A stretch of DNA of 64,000 bases, taken from Oscillospiraceae bacterium. Its GTDB lineage: Bacteria > Bacillota > Clostridia > Oscillospirales > Oscillospiraceae. The notes under the pieces are model-generated. The model saw nothing but the letters and a program-made list of their open reading frames with translations. It was not told the origin of the DNA and searched no databases. Position numbers and translations under genes: made by a program. Of the stretch, positions 9,330 through 17,827 are shown in pieces. Where the stretch lies: NCBI GenBank assembly GCA_015067765.1, contig SVLV01000001.1, forward strand, positions 62,001 to 126,000, in the 5' to 3' direction. Numbering within the stretch: the first letter of the stretch is position 1; each line of letters starts with the position of its first letter.

Positions 9330-9356
9330 CGATTTGCAAAAAGAACACACAAATCG
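9330..9356. promoter_or_regulatory. Inverted repeat upstream of transporter promoter, shares gatttgca half-site with the AraC-gene repeat
   Basis: cgatttg-caaaaagaacaca-caaatcg, followed by TTTACA-N17-TACAAT (9360-9388). Confidence 0.55.
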
Positions 9357-9423
9357 CAGTTTACAGAGGAAAATATTGCTGATACAATCATACCAGCAAA
9401 TCTGTTTAGGAGGAACATTACGC

Positions 9424-10683
9424 ATGGAAAAGAAATCTGTTCTGAAGAATTATCGCTTTTTGGTGATTATGCTGCTGGCGATGGTCGTCGGCTGCGTGGT
9501 CGGCTGGGTTGCCCCCGAATTTGGTAAGACCATCAAGCCGCTGGGCACCGTGTTTATCAACATGATGTTCTGTGTGGTAGTGCCTCTGGTATTTGCCTCC
9601 ATTTCCAGTTCTGTGGCCTGCATGAAGAGCCGCAAGCGCGCCGGCAAGATCCTGGGCAGCACCATTGCTACCTTTGTGGTAACCGGTTTGATCGCAGCCT
9701 TCATCATGTTTGTGCTGATGAAGATCTTCCCTCCCGTACTGGAAGCCTGGACCTCCTTTGAGACTGAGGAGATGGGCGATTACGCCTCTATCTCTGAGCT
9801 GATCGTCAACTTCTTTACCGCCAGCGACTTTGTGGGCTTGCTGACCCGTAAGGCCATGCTGCCCCTGATCGTATTCTCCCTGCTGTTCGGCTTTGCCACC
9901 AACGCGGCGCAGGGCCCCGATGGCCCCATTGCCCAGTGGCTCTCCGGCCTCTCCGAGGTTATGCTGAAGTTTGTGCAGATCATTACCTACTATGCCCCCG
10001 TTGCATTCTTCGCTATTTTCGCAGACCTGGTTGCCACCTATGGTGAGCAGGTGATGGAAGGCTATGGCCGCGCCCTGTTGGTGTACTATCCCCTGTGCTT
10101 CATCTATGTGTTCACCGCATTTCCGCTGTTTGCCTGGTTCGGCGGCGGCAAGGGAGCCATCAAGACCATGTTCCGTCACATCACCAGACCCGCTGTGGTC
10201 TCTCTGGGTACCTGTTCCTCCGTGGCCACCATCCCCACCAACATGGAAGAGGCGGAGTCCACCGGCATCAGCAAGGATGTCAGTGAGATCGTGGTTCCCC
10301 TGGGCGCCACCATGCACATGGATGGCTCCTGCTTCAGCTGTGTGCTGAAGATCGCCTTCGTCTTTGGTGTGTTCGGCCAGGATCTGAGCTGGGGTCAGCT
10401 GATTCCCATCCTGCTGGTTGCTGTGTTCTCCTCTGTGGGTATGTCCGGTGTTCCCGGCGGCGGCTATATCGGCGAGTATATCATCTGCTCCATTTTCTTC
10501 CCCACGCAGATGGAGATCGCCTTCCCCATCCTGGTGATGATCGGCAATCTGGTGGATCCTCCCGCCACTATGATCAATGCAGCCGGCGACTATGTGGTGT
10601 CCTACATTGTTTCCCGCTTTGTGGACGGCAAGGATTGGCTGGTCAAGGCTCTGGCCAAGAAGTCCGAGACTGCTGCCGAGTAA
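9424..10683 (+). CDS. Dicarboxylate/amino acid:cation symporter (DAACS family)
   Basis: Multi-TM; GTCSSVATIPTNMEEAESTGISKDVSEIVVPLGATMHMDGSCF; GVPGGGYIGEYIICSIFFP. Confidence 0.93.
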   Translation: MEKKSVLKNYRFLVIMLLAMVVGCVVGWVAPEFGKTIKPLGTVFINMMFCVVVPLVFASISSSVACMKSRKRAGKILGSTIATFVVTGLIAAFIMFVLMKIFPPVLEAWTSFETEEMGDYASISELIVNFFTASDFVGLLTRKAMLPLIVFSLLFGFATNAAQGPDGPIAQWLSGLSEVMLKFVQIITYYAPVAFFAIFADLVATYGEQVMEGYGRALLVYYPLCFIYVFTAFPLFAWFGGGKGAIKTMFRHITRPAVVSLGTCSSVATIPTNMEEAESTGISKDVSEIVVPLGATMHMDGSCFSCVLKIAFVFGVFGQDLSWGQLIPILLVAVFSSVGMSGVPGGGYIGEYIICSIFFPTQMEIAFPILVMIGNLVDPPATMINAAGDYVVSYIVSRFVDGKDWLVKALAKKSETAAE

Positions 10684-10695
10684 TCAATGTGAATT

Positions 10696-10732
10696 AAAAA
10701 ATGTGCTGCTCCCTCGGAGCAGCACATTTTTT
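10696..10732 (+). terminator. Intrinsic terminator
   Basis: aaatgtgctgctccctcggagcagcacatttttt. Confidence 0.8.
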
Positions 10733-10754
10733 GGTTTGAAATGATGGGAGGAAA

Positions 10755-10782
10755 ATGCTCCCGGCACAGCTGTGCCGGGAGC
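10755..10782 (-). terminator. Intrinsic terminator of ilvE
   Basis: tgctcccggcacagctgtgccgggagca + tttt on minus strand. Confidence 0.65.
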
Positions 10783-10805
10783 ATAACGGGATCATACGCA
10801 ATTAA

Positions 10806-11870
10806 TTAGCAGACAACATCCACCCAACCGAAGGTGTCGGGACGCTTGCCCCACTGGATGCCGGTCAGTTCATCATAGAGCTTCCGCTCCAGTTCGCCGA
10901 TCTGGTTGTTGTTGATCACATAGGAAGTACCCTTGTGATACAACTCGCCAATGGGAGAGACGACGGCGGCAGTACCCACGCACCAGGCCTCCTCCAGCGT
11001 GCCGGCCTTGGCGGCCTCGATCACTTCGTCCAGAGCGATGCGGCGCTCCTCCACCTCCATGCCCCAGTGCTGCATCAGCTCAATGCAGCTGCGGCGGGTG
11101 ATACCGCGGAGGATGGAACCGTTCAGCATGGGGGTGACGACCTTGCCATCGATCTTGAACATGATGTTCATAGCGCCGCCTTCCTCCACATACTTCTGCT
11201 CAATACCGTCCAGCCACAGAACCTGAGAGAAGCCCAGAGAAGCAGCGCGGTCGCCTGCACGCAGAGAAGCAGCATAGTTACCGCCGCACTTGGCCTCACC
11301 GGTACCGCCGCGGACAGCACGGACATCCTCGGTCTCCACCATGATGCTGACAGGCTGCAGGCCATCCTTGAAGTAGCTGCCCACGGGGGACAGGATCACA
11401 GCAAAGATTGCCTCCTCAATGGTGTGCAGACCCAGCTTGGCATCGGCAGCAAAGACGAAGGGGCGGATATACAGAGAAGTGCCCTCAGCGGAGGGAACCC
11501 AATCACGATCCAGCTCCACCAGCTGACGGATGGCATCCAGAGCATCCTCCGGATTCAGCTCGGGCAGACCGACGCGGGCGCAGGACTTGTTCAGACGGGC
11601 CATATTCTCCCAGGGACGGAACAGCAGGATCTTGTTCTCGGGGGAGCGATACGCCTTCATACCCTCAAATACCTCGGAGCCATAGTGCAGAACGGCACTG
11701 GCGGGGGAGAGGGTCAGGGGACCATAGGGAACAATGCGGGGATCATGCCAACCTTTTTCCCGGGAGTAATCCATCAGGAACATGTGGTCGGTAAAATAGT
11801 TGCCGAAGCCCAGCTGATTGGCGGGGGGGAGCGTGCCAGGATTGGGGTTCTTCTGAATGGTGATATTCAT
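10806..11870 (-). CDS. ilvE: Branched-chain amino acid aminotransferase
   Basis: YGSEVFEGMKAYRSPENKILLFRPWENMARLNKS; GGTGEAKCGGNYAASLRAGDRAASLGFSQVLWLDGIEQKYVEEGGAMNIMF. Confidence 0.95.
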   Translation of the reverse strand: MNITIQKNPNPGTLPPANQLGFGNYFTDHMFLMDYSREKGWHDPRIVPYGPLTLSPASAVLHYGSEVFEGMKAYRSPENKILLFRPWENMARLNKSCARVGLPELNPEDALDAIRQLVELDRDWVPSAEGTSLYIRPFVFAADAKLGLHTIEEAIFAVILSPVGSYFKDGLQPVSIMVETEDVRAVRGGTGEAKCGGNYAASLRAGDRAASLGFSQVLWLDGIEQKYVEEGGAMNIMFKIDGKVVTPMLNGSILRGITRRSCIELMQHWGMEVEERRIALDEVIEAAKAGTLEEAWCVGTAAVVSPIGELYHKGTSYVINNNQIGELERKLYDELTGIQWGKRPDTFGWVDVVC

Positions 11871-12110
11871 GTTAGTCCTCCTAATTTGAAATAGGATACC
11901 ACAGAGGACGGCCGGGACGGTCGTGGGTGCGGACCCATATTAAAATTCACGATAAGGATACCACAAGGAATTGCATTGTGTCAATTGAAAGCGGGCAGAG
12001 AAAATCCACTGTTTTAGAAATTAGTCGTTTTAACCGAAATCAGCAAAAAGGCGGGGGAATAACCGACAATAAAGTGCATCGGGAAAGGGAGAAGAGCCTC
12101 GTCACAAAAT

Positions 12111-12142
12111 AAAATGAGGCGGCTCTCAGCCGCCTCATTTTA
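12111..12142 (-). terminator. Intrinsic terminator
   Basis: aaaatgaggcggct-ctc-agccgcctcatttta. Confidence 0.75.
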
Positions 12143-12179
12143 ATGGATAGAATCAAATCAGTACGCAGCTGCAACCAAA

Positions 12180-12764
12180 TCAGTACAGCTCCACCAGCAG
12201 ATTGATGCAGGTTTCCAGACCCAGCTTGCCGCTGTCAAGGGTGATGTGATAGTTCTCCGCATCTCCCCAATCGCGCCTGGTGTACTGCTTGTAGAAGGCT
12301 GCACGGGCCTTATCCTTGTCAGCTACGCGCTTTTCGGGAGAATCCTCCCGCTCACCGTAGACCTCCACGATGCGCTTGGCACGCAGTTCCTTGTCCGCAT
12401 GGATGTAGGCGCTCAGGCGGTCATCACGATCCTGCAGAATGAAGTCGGCGCAGCGGCCAACGATGACACAGGGACCCTTTTCGGCCAATTCCAGAATGAT
12501 CTTACGCTGTGCCTCCCACAGAATATCTTCCGTGATGGGCGTGTCATAGACGCGGTCACTCAGCAGGGAGGACAGCCAGCTGCTGCGGGAGGCATGCTCG
12601 CCGCTTTCCTTGACATATTCCTTGGAGAAACCGCTCTCTTCGGCCAGCATGGCAATCAACTCCTGATCATAGCAGGGGATGCCCAGCTTCTCAGCCACTG
12701 CCTTACCGATGGTGCGGCCGCCGCTTCCGAACTGGCGGCTGATGGTAACGATCTTGTGTTTCAT
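12180..12764 (-). CDS. Cytidylate kinase-like family protein
   Basis: ITISRQFGSGGRTIGKAVAEKLGIPCYDQELI; CVIVGRCADFILQDR. Confidence 0.88.
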   Translation of the reverse strand: MKHKIVTISRQFGSGGRTIGKAVAEKLGIPCYDQELIAMLAEESGFSKEYVKESGEHASRSSWLSSLLSDRVYDTPITEDILWEAQRKIILELAEKGPCVIVGRCADFILQDRDDRLSAYIHADKELRAKRIVEVYGEREDSPEKRVADKDKARAAFYKQYTRRDWGDAENYHITLDSGKLGLETCINLLVELY

Positions 12765-12930
12765 AGAAATAACCTCCTCAAGTGGTCATGTCATTGAATG
12801 CATTTTACCACAAAAAAATTCCGGTGGCTATATGAGATAAGGAAAAAATTACAGGAAAGAGAAGATTCTTTAACAAAAATCGTATTCATCTGCTCGGAAA
12901 CTACTGCGGCCTGACTGCCTGAGGGATGGA

Positions 12931-13800
12931 TTACGGCAGCAAAGCAGGCGGATTGCTGCCCACGATGAAGGGCTGGTCGGGCTGGGCATTCAGGATGGAT
13001 GCCGTGATGCGGATGAGCTCCTCCAGCTCCAACCGCTGGGTCATGATCTCATATTCTGCGCCGTTGAACTCAAAAGAGGCGGTGTAGATATCATAATAAC
13101 CGGCGGGAAGATTGTACAGACCGTTGGGGGCTTGCTGCGTGGGATCAAAGGGACCGTAGGGCATGGAGCAATGGTTCAGGGTAACGGCAATTCCACCGAA
13201 ATCGGTGGTTTTGGTATCGTCCACCGGCAGGAGGCCGCAGCGGAAGAGCCCCAGTTTGGAGGCGGAAATGGTGAAGCCTGTGGGGATGTAGAGATCATCA
13301 TCGGATTTGGGGCTGCCGTCCTCGTAGAACGCAGACCAGTATCCCCGTCCGGTATAATCCACCACCAACAGACCGGTTTCCCGTTCCCGCAGGATGCGGG
13401 CGGACAGGTCCTGATCGTCGGCAACCAGTCCCTCCGGAATATAGCCGGGGATGAAGTCCCAGCCGTAGTAGGAGAGCAGCTCCTCTGTTCCCCAGATCTC
13501 TTCGGCATAAATGGAGGTGTCAAAATTGCGCATGGCAGAGTCCGCTGTCTCCCGGGTGGACTGATTGACGGCAACATTTTCCCAGTTGATGTGCAGCTCA
13601 GCCCCGTTGGCGCCGGCTGTGCCGTTACAGCGATGGGGGGACAGAGTCGCAGCCGCCGTAAGAATCAGGCAGAGACAGGCGGCCGCCGTGCCCCATTTCA
13701 GCCAGAGGAGCCTTCGCTGGCCGGATACCGGCTGTTCGCTGCGCGCCAGAATGTGATCATCCATATCGCTGCATGCAAGATATAAGTCGAGGCTATTCAT
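12931..13800 (-). CDS. Membrane-anchored protein encoded with an ECF-like sigma factor (anti-sigma-like)
   Basis: Single TM (LLWLKWGTAAACLCLILTAAATL) near N-terminus, overlaps end of sigma factor gene. Confidence 0.55.
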   Translation of the reverse strand: MNSLDLYLACSDMDDHILARSEQPVSGQRRLLWLKWGTAAACLCLILTAAATLSPHRCNGTAGANGAELHINWENVAVNQSTRETADSAMRNFDTSIYAEEIWGTEELLSYYGWDFIPGYIPEGLVADDQDLSARILRERETGLLVVDYTGRGYWSAFYEDGSPKSDDDLYIPTGFTISASKLGLFRCGLLPVDDTKTTDFGGIAVTLNHCSMPYGPFDPTQQAPNGLYNLPAGYYDIYTASFEFNGAEYEIMTQRLELEELIRITASILNAQPDQPFIVGSNPPALLP

Positions 13801-14356
13801 GAAAGTATCCCTCCTTGATCAGGTGTTGCTTGAGTTTTTTTCGGGTTCGGGTCAGAATGACCGCCACATGATTTTCCGTCAGGGCATACCGTTTGGCGAT
13901 CTCCGTGACCGACTCGGTGAAAAAGTAGCGGCGCACAAAAATGTTTCCGTCCCGCTTCGGCAGTGCCCGGACAAAGTCGTTGATGCTGCGGCTCAGCTCC
14001 TTTGCGGTGCAGATGTTTTCCACATCGGAGCCGCCGGCAACACAGTCTGCCAATTCCTCCAGAATCAGAGGAAGCTGACCGCCGCCCCGTTTCACGGATG
14101 TCTGCGCCAAAAAGCGATTGATGGCCAGATTCCGCGTGACCTTCGCCAGAAACGACCGGAGATGGGCGGGGCGTTGGGGCGGGATCGCACGCCATGTATG
14201 GAGCCAGGTATCATTGACGCACTCCTCTGCATCCTCGTGATTATGCAGAATGTTATGGGCAACAGAAAAGCAATAGGTGCCGTATTTTTGGCTGCTCTCT
14301 GCGATGGCCGCGGCGTTCTTTTCCCAATAGAGTGCGATGATCTGATCATCTGTCAT
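13793..14356 (-). CDS. RNA polymerase sigma-70 family (ECF-like) sigma factor
   Basis: HNILHNHEDAEECVNDTWLHTWRAIPPQRPAHLRSFLAKVTRNLAINRF; VRRYFFTESVTEIAKRYALTENHVAVILTRTRKKLKQHL. Confidence 0.9.
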   Translation of the reverse strand: MTDDQIIALYWEKNAAAIAESSQKYGTYCFSVAHNILHNHEDAEECVNDTWLHTWRAIPPQRPAHLRSFLAKVTRNLAINRFLAQTSVKRGGGQLPLILEELADCVAGGSDVENICTAKELSRSINDFVRALPKRDGNIFVRRYFFTESVTEIAKRYALTENHVAVILTRTRKKLKQHLIKEGYFHE

Positions 14357-14548
14357 GGTGATTCCTCCTTCGGCAGATGTAAGGTGAAAGATCTTTCCTC
14401 CTATAAGACAGGAAACAAAAGGAATTCTTACAGGGTGCGGATAAAAAAGGGCCTTGATTCCGATGCACACTGCATCAAAATCAAGGCCTCTGTCCTGTGT
14501 GAAGAGCGATGAAACGCAGCACAGAATATCTGGCTGATAAAAGGGAAT

Positions 14549-14737
14549 TTACTTATTTGCTGTATAATCCTTAATGCCGATGATGCCCAGAACAACAAAT
14601 GCGATGGCTAGAATCAGTGTCACAATCCACTTTGCTACAGGTTCTCCACCGAATCCAAGGACTGCAAATGATACCATGGCGGCAGCGCCGACGATGAGCT
14701 GAAAAACAGATACAAACAAATTCCACTTACTTTTCAT
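14549..14737 (-). CDS. Small two-TM membrane protein (62 aa)
   Basis: Hydrophobic ORF MKSKWNLFVSVFQLIVGAAAMVSFAVLGFGGEPVAKWIVTLILAIAFVVLGIIGIKDY. Confidence 0.65.
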   Translation of the reverse strand: MKSKWNLFVSVFQLIVGAAAMVSFAVLGFGGEPVAKWIVTLILAIAFVVLGIIGIKDYTANK

Positions 14738-14845
14738 GATCGTTCCGCCTCCGTTAAGTGAAAACTGATTGAATGGAATATATCATATTCCGGATAACAA
14801 ATCAAGGCAAGCCCCTGCAGGAGTCATATGCCGTTGGATATGCAA

Positions 14846-14888
14846 GAAAGAAACCTCTCTTGTCTTGGTGGACAAAAGAGGTTTCTTT
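14846..14888 (-). terminator. Intrinsic terminator downstream of tRNA-Ser(CGA)
   Basis: aaagaaacctctcttgtc...gacaaaagaggtttcttt. Confidence 0.65.
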
Positions 14889-14890
14889 GA

Positions 14891-14979
14891 TGGCGCAGCG
14901 GGTGGGATTCGAACCCACGTGGGATTGCTCCCAAACTGATTTCGAGTCAGCCCCGTTATGACCACTTCGATACCGCTGC
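14891..14979 (-). tRNA. tRNA-Ser(CGA)
   Basis: Cloverleaf gcagcgg...ctgactcgaaatcag...ggttcgaatcc...ccgctgcgcca, long variable arm. Confidence 0.95.
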
Positions 14980-15102
14980 ATGGATTGTCATTGCGCCAAA
15001 AGCGCCTGTTTACTATATCATATTTTTCTGCGGTACGCAACCATCTTGCCGTCATATTTTTCCTGCGGAAAGCATCCATTGACAGGGGAGGAGGCGATAG
15101 AC

Positions 15103-15693
15103 ATGACCTACAGAGTCCTGCTGCAGGGGGATTGGGAAACGCACCGCAACTATGTGGCCGCGCTGCAGGCGGCAGGAACTTCGGTGACCACAGACCCGGC
15201 AGAAGCGGGTAACTGCCGGGGGTTGCTGCTGCCGGGAGGTGGGGATATCCACGGAACGCTTGACGATGGGGAGCGGTCGCTGATACAATCTTTTCTGGAA
15301 ACCGGTCGCCCCATTTTGGGGATCTGCCGGGGGATGCAGGCACTGAATGTATTCTTCGGCGGGACTCTTTACCGCTGTATCCCCGGCCATCAGATCCTGC
15401 AGGGAGATCTGCTGCACCCGGTCAGAAGCAGCAATCTGCTGGCTCAGCTGATGGGGAAGACAGCGGTGGTCAACAGCAATCATCATCAAGCGGTGGAGCG
15501 GCTGGGTTGGGAACTGGAGGCCGCACAATGGGCGCAGGACGGTGTGATCGAGGGACTTGTCCATCGACGGCTGCCGGTTTGGGGCACTCAATGGCATCCG
15601 GAGCGGCAAAGTTTTGGCCTGCACCAAGAGGACCGGGCGGATGCTGCGCCGATTTTCACCTATTTTCTTGCACAGATGAGGGAGAGCATATGA
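15103..15693 (+). CDS. Gamma-glutamyl-gamma-aminobutyrate hydrolase family (class I glutamine amidotransferase-like)
   Basis: GLLLPGGGDIHGTL; RPILGICRGMQALNVFFGGTLYRCI; VNSNHHQAVERLG; WGTQWHPER. Confidence 0.92.
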   Translation: MTYRVLLQGDWETHRNYVAALQAAGTSVTTDPAEAGNCRGLLLPGGGDIHGTLDDGERSLIQSFLETGRPILGICRGMQALNVFFGGTLYRCIPGHQILQGDLLHPVRSSNLLAQLMGKTAVVNSNHHQAVERLGWELEAAQWAQDGVIEGLVHRRLPVWGTQWHPERQSFGLHQEDRADAAPIFTYFLAQMRESI

Positions 15694-16037
15694 AGCAAAT
15701 GATCCGGGAATTTAATCTGGAGCTGGATCGTCCCACCGTGGATGTGGCACTTCGGCGGCTGGAGGCAGAACTGGAAGCATCCCGGCACTTGAAACGGCCG
15801 GTGATCAAGCTGATCCACGGCTACGGTTCCTCCGGTCAGGGTGGACGGATCCGCACCGCCTGCCGCAAGCAGCTGGAGCAGCTGCGGCAGCAGGGGAAGA
15901 TCCACAGCTGGCTGCCGGGAGAGAGGTTTTCCATTTTTGAGGAGGAGGCACGGCAGGCTATGGCCCGTTGTCCTGTTTTGCGGGAGGACCGGGATCGGGA
16001 GAGAGAAAATCGGGGGATCACTTTTGTGTTGTTCTGA
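15690..16037 (+). CDS. Smr-domain-like protein
   Basis: LDRPTVDVALRRLEAELEASRHLKRPVIKLIHGYGSSGQGGRIRTACRKQLEQ. Confidence 0.7.
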   Translation: MKQMIREFNLELDRPTVDVALRRLEAELEASRHLKRPVIKLIHGYGSSGQGGRIRTACRKQLEQLRQQGKIHSWLPGERFSIFEEEARQAMARCPVLREDRDRERENRGITFVLF

Positions 16038-16072
16038 TCCGCAAAACTTTTCATAAAATGGATAGAAAGTTC

Positions 16073-16101
16073 TTGACAGGGAGGATCCTCTGTGCTATCA
16101 T
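16073..16101 (+). promoter_or_regulatory. SigA promoter of tRNA operon
   Basis: TTGACA-17 nt-TATCAT ~35 bp upstream of the first tRNA. Confidence 0.75.
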
Positions 16102-16133
16102 AACAAAGCTGACGATTTCCTCGGAGGGCGCAT

Positions 16134-16208
16134 GCGGGTGTAGCACAATGGCTAGGGCACCAGCCTTCCAAGCTGGGGATGCGGGTTCGATTCCCGTCAC
16201 CCGCTCCA
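16134..16208 (+). tRNA. tRNA-Gly(TCC)
   Basis: gcgggtgtagcacaatggctagggcaccagccttccaagctggggatgcgggttcgattcccgtcacccgctcca. Confidence 0.96.
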
Positions 16209-16220
16209 ACCATTTTACAT

Positions 16221-16297
<77 letters not shown>

Positions 16298-16342
16298 CTT
16301 TTTTGGAGCATCGTCTCTTTCCCTTGTGGATGTTTATATGTG

Positions 16343-16419
<77 letters not shown>

Positions 16420-16473
16420 CAGAATGAACAGGGATTGGGAGAAATCCCAATCCCTGTTTCTTTTTCCCCACAC

Positions 16474-16548
16474 AGGGGTGTCGCCAAGTGGTAAGGCAAG
16501 GGACTTTGACTCCCTCATCCGCTGGTTCGAGTCCAGCCATCCCTGCCA
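16474..16548 (+). tRNA. tRNA-Gln(TTG)
   Basis: aggggtgtcgccaagtgg...gggactttgactccc...ggttcgagtcc...catccctgcca. Confidence 0.95.
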
Positions 16549-16591
16549 TGTCTGTTCAGGGAGGAAGTTTTCCTCCTTTTCTTTTTCATAT

Positions 16592-16667
16592 GCTTCGTTA
16601 GCTCAGTAGGTAGAGCACCTGCCTTTTAAGCAGGGTGTCCGGGGTTCGAATCCCCGACGAGGCACCA
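16592..16667 (+). tRNA. tRNA-Lys(TTT), attachment site of the integrated element
   Basis: gcttcgttagctcag...ctgccttttaagcag...ggttcgaatcc...gacgaggcacca; 3' 47 bp repeated at 22020-22066. Confidence 0.96.
16621..16667 (+). repeat. attL (47-bp direct repeat copy 1, in tRNA-Lys)
   Basis: gccttttaagcagggtgtccggggttcgaatccccgacgaggcacca. Confidence 0.93.
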
Positions 16668-16705
16668 ACCCGCAATCCGTTGTGCTGCAATGGATTGCGG
16701 GTTTT
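16668..16705 (+). terminator. Element-borne terminator directly after tRNA-Lys
   Basis: aacccgcaatcc-gttgtgctgcaat-ggattgcgggttttt. Confidence 0.8.
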
Positions 16706-16774
16706 TCTATACCCGGAAATCCTGTAAAAAACTGGAATTTAGCAAGTGCTCTTTTAGGATGCTTTTGGCTGCCT

Positions 16775-16794
16775 TTGGTTGACAAAAGTTGACA
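16775..16794 (+). repeat. 20-bp repeat near the left end (candidate integrase arm site)
   Basis: ttggttgacaaaagttgaca, identical to 21935-21954. Confidence 0.65.
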
Positions 16795-16905
16795 CATTTT
16801 TCAGCGAAAACCGCTCAAATTGAACAGCCAACTTTTGAAACCGGAACAACAGAATTATGTCAACCTGACAATTTGGGCCCCCGGCTGAACCTATGTCAGC
16901 CTACA

Positions 16906-17373
16906 TTAGCCCAGATGCTGAATCGCCCGATCCACGATCTGCGCGGTCTCTGCCTCCCTACTCTTGCGCCGGTAGTGGGTATACACCCGGAGAGTCATGT
17001 CCGGAGTCGCGTGCCCAGCGAGGTACTGCACCTGCTTGACATCCATGCCGTCCTCAAAGAGCATGGTGATGTAGGTGTGCCGCAGCAGATGGGGTGTGCA
17101 GGAGAAATCCAAACACACCCGGGCATTGGGGTCGCTACTCCCGATGACTTTATCCCCGAGGCACTTACCCTTCCCCACGGTTCGTGCCTCAACGATATCC
17201 CACATCTTACGGAAGGACCTCTTGGTGAGGGACTTCCCGTTCTGCATGGACAACACATACTTGGACGAGGAGGCCAGCTTCTTCTCAAACTCCTCCTTTG
17301 TCTTTCCGCTTACGTATACCCGCTCCCCAAAGGGCGTGGTTACGTGGGTTGCAAAAATTTTTCTCTTGGCCAT
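16906..17373 (-). pseudogene. Tyrosine recombinase/integrase with a large in-frame internal deletion
   Basis: N-terminal arm-binding motif MAKRKIFATHVTTPFGERVYVSGKTKEEFEKKLA joined directly to the catalytic C-terminus SSSKYVLSMQNGKSLTKRSF...CTPHLLRHTYITMLFEDGMDVKQVQYLAGHATPDMTLRVYTHY. Confidence 0.85.
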
Positions 17374-17575
17374 ATAAAAATCCTCCTTGATGTTACACTT
17401 GTCGCAGGGTAAAATGAAGGAACAGGAGCTGCTCCTTCTTGGTCATGTGGTGTGATTAAATAGGGTATATCCTGCCGCCGCCTCGGTATTGCCGTACCGG
17501 GGCGGCTCTTTTTTTATTTGCGCACACGCCTCTCTCGCGTGTGCGCGTTTTCTTTTTAATGGTATCGCGTGGCGA

Positions 17576-17827
17576 TTATCCCGCGATGGGCGCCACGGTT
17601 TCGGCGTCGGTCTCCACCTCCGCCACGGTTGCGCGGTCATTATAAAAATGGTCGCGCACGATATGACGTACCTCGTGGTCAAGGGTCGCCCTCTGCTGCG
17701 CGTCAGGAAGCGCAGAATTGATGTAAATGCTGAAGCTGCCGTCGTCGTTCGGGACAGTGACCCCTTTAACAGCAGACGGCAGCGCCACGTAGCGCGTGAA
17801 ATATCGGGGCGTCCACATATCGCTCAT
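17576..17827 (-). CDS. Small phage-associated protein with HExxH (HEVRH) motif, ImmA/IrrE-like
   Basis: MSDMWTPRYFTRYVALPSAVKGVTVPNDDGSFSIYINSALPDAQQRATLDHEVRHIVRDHFYNDRATVAEVETDA. Confidence 0.6.
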   Translation of the reverse strand: MSDMWTPRYFTRYVALPSAVKGVTVPNDDGSFSIYINSALPDAQQRATLDHEVRHIVRDHFYNDRATVAEVETDAETVAPIAG

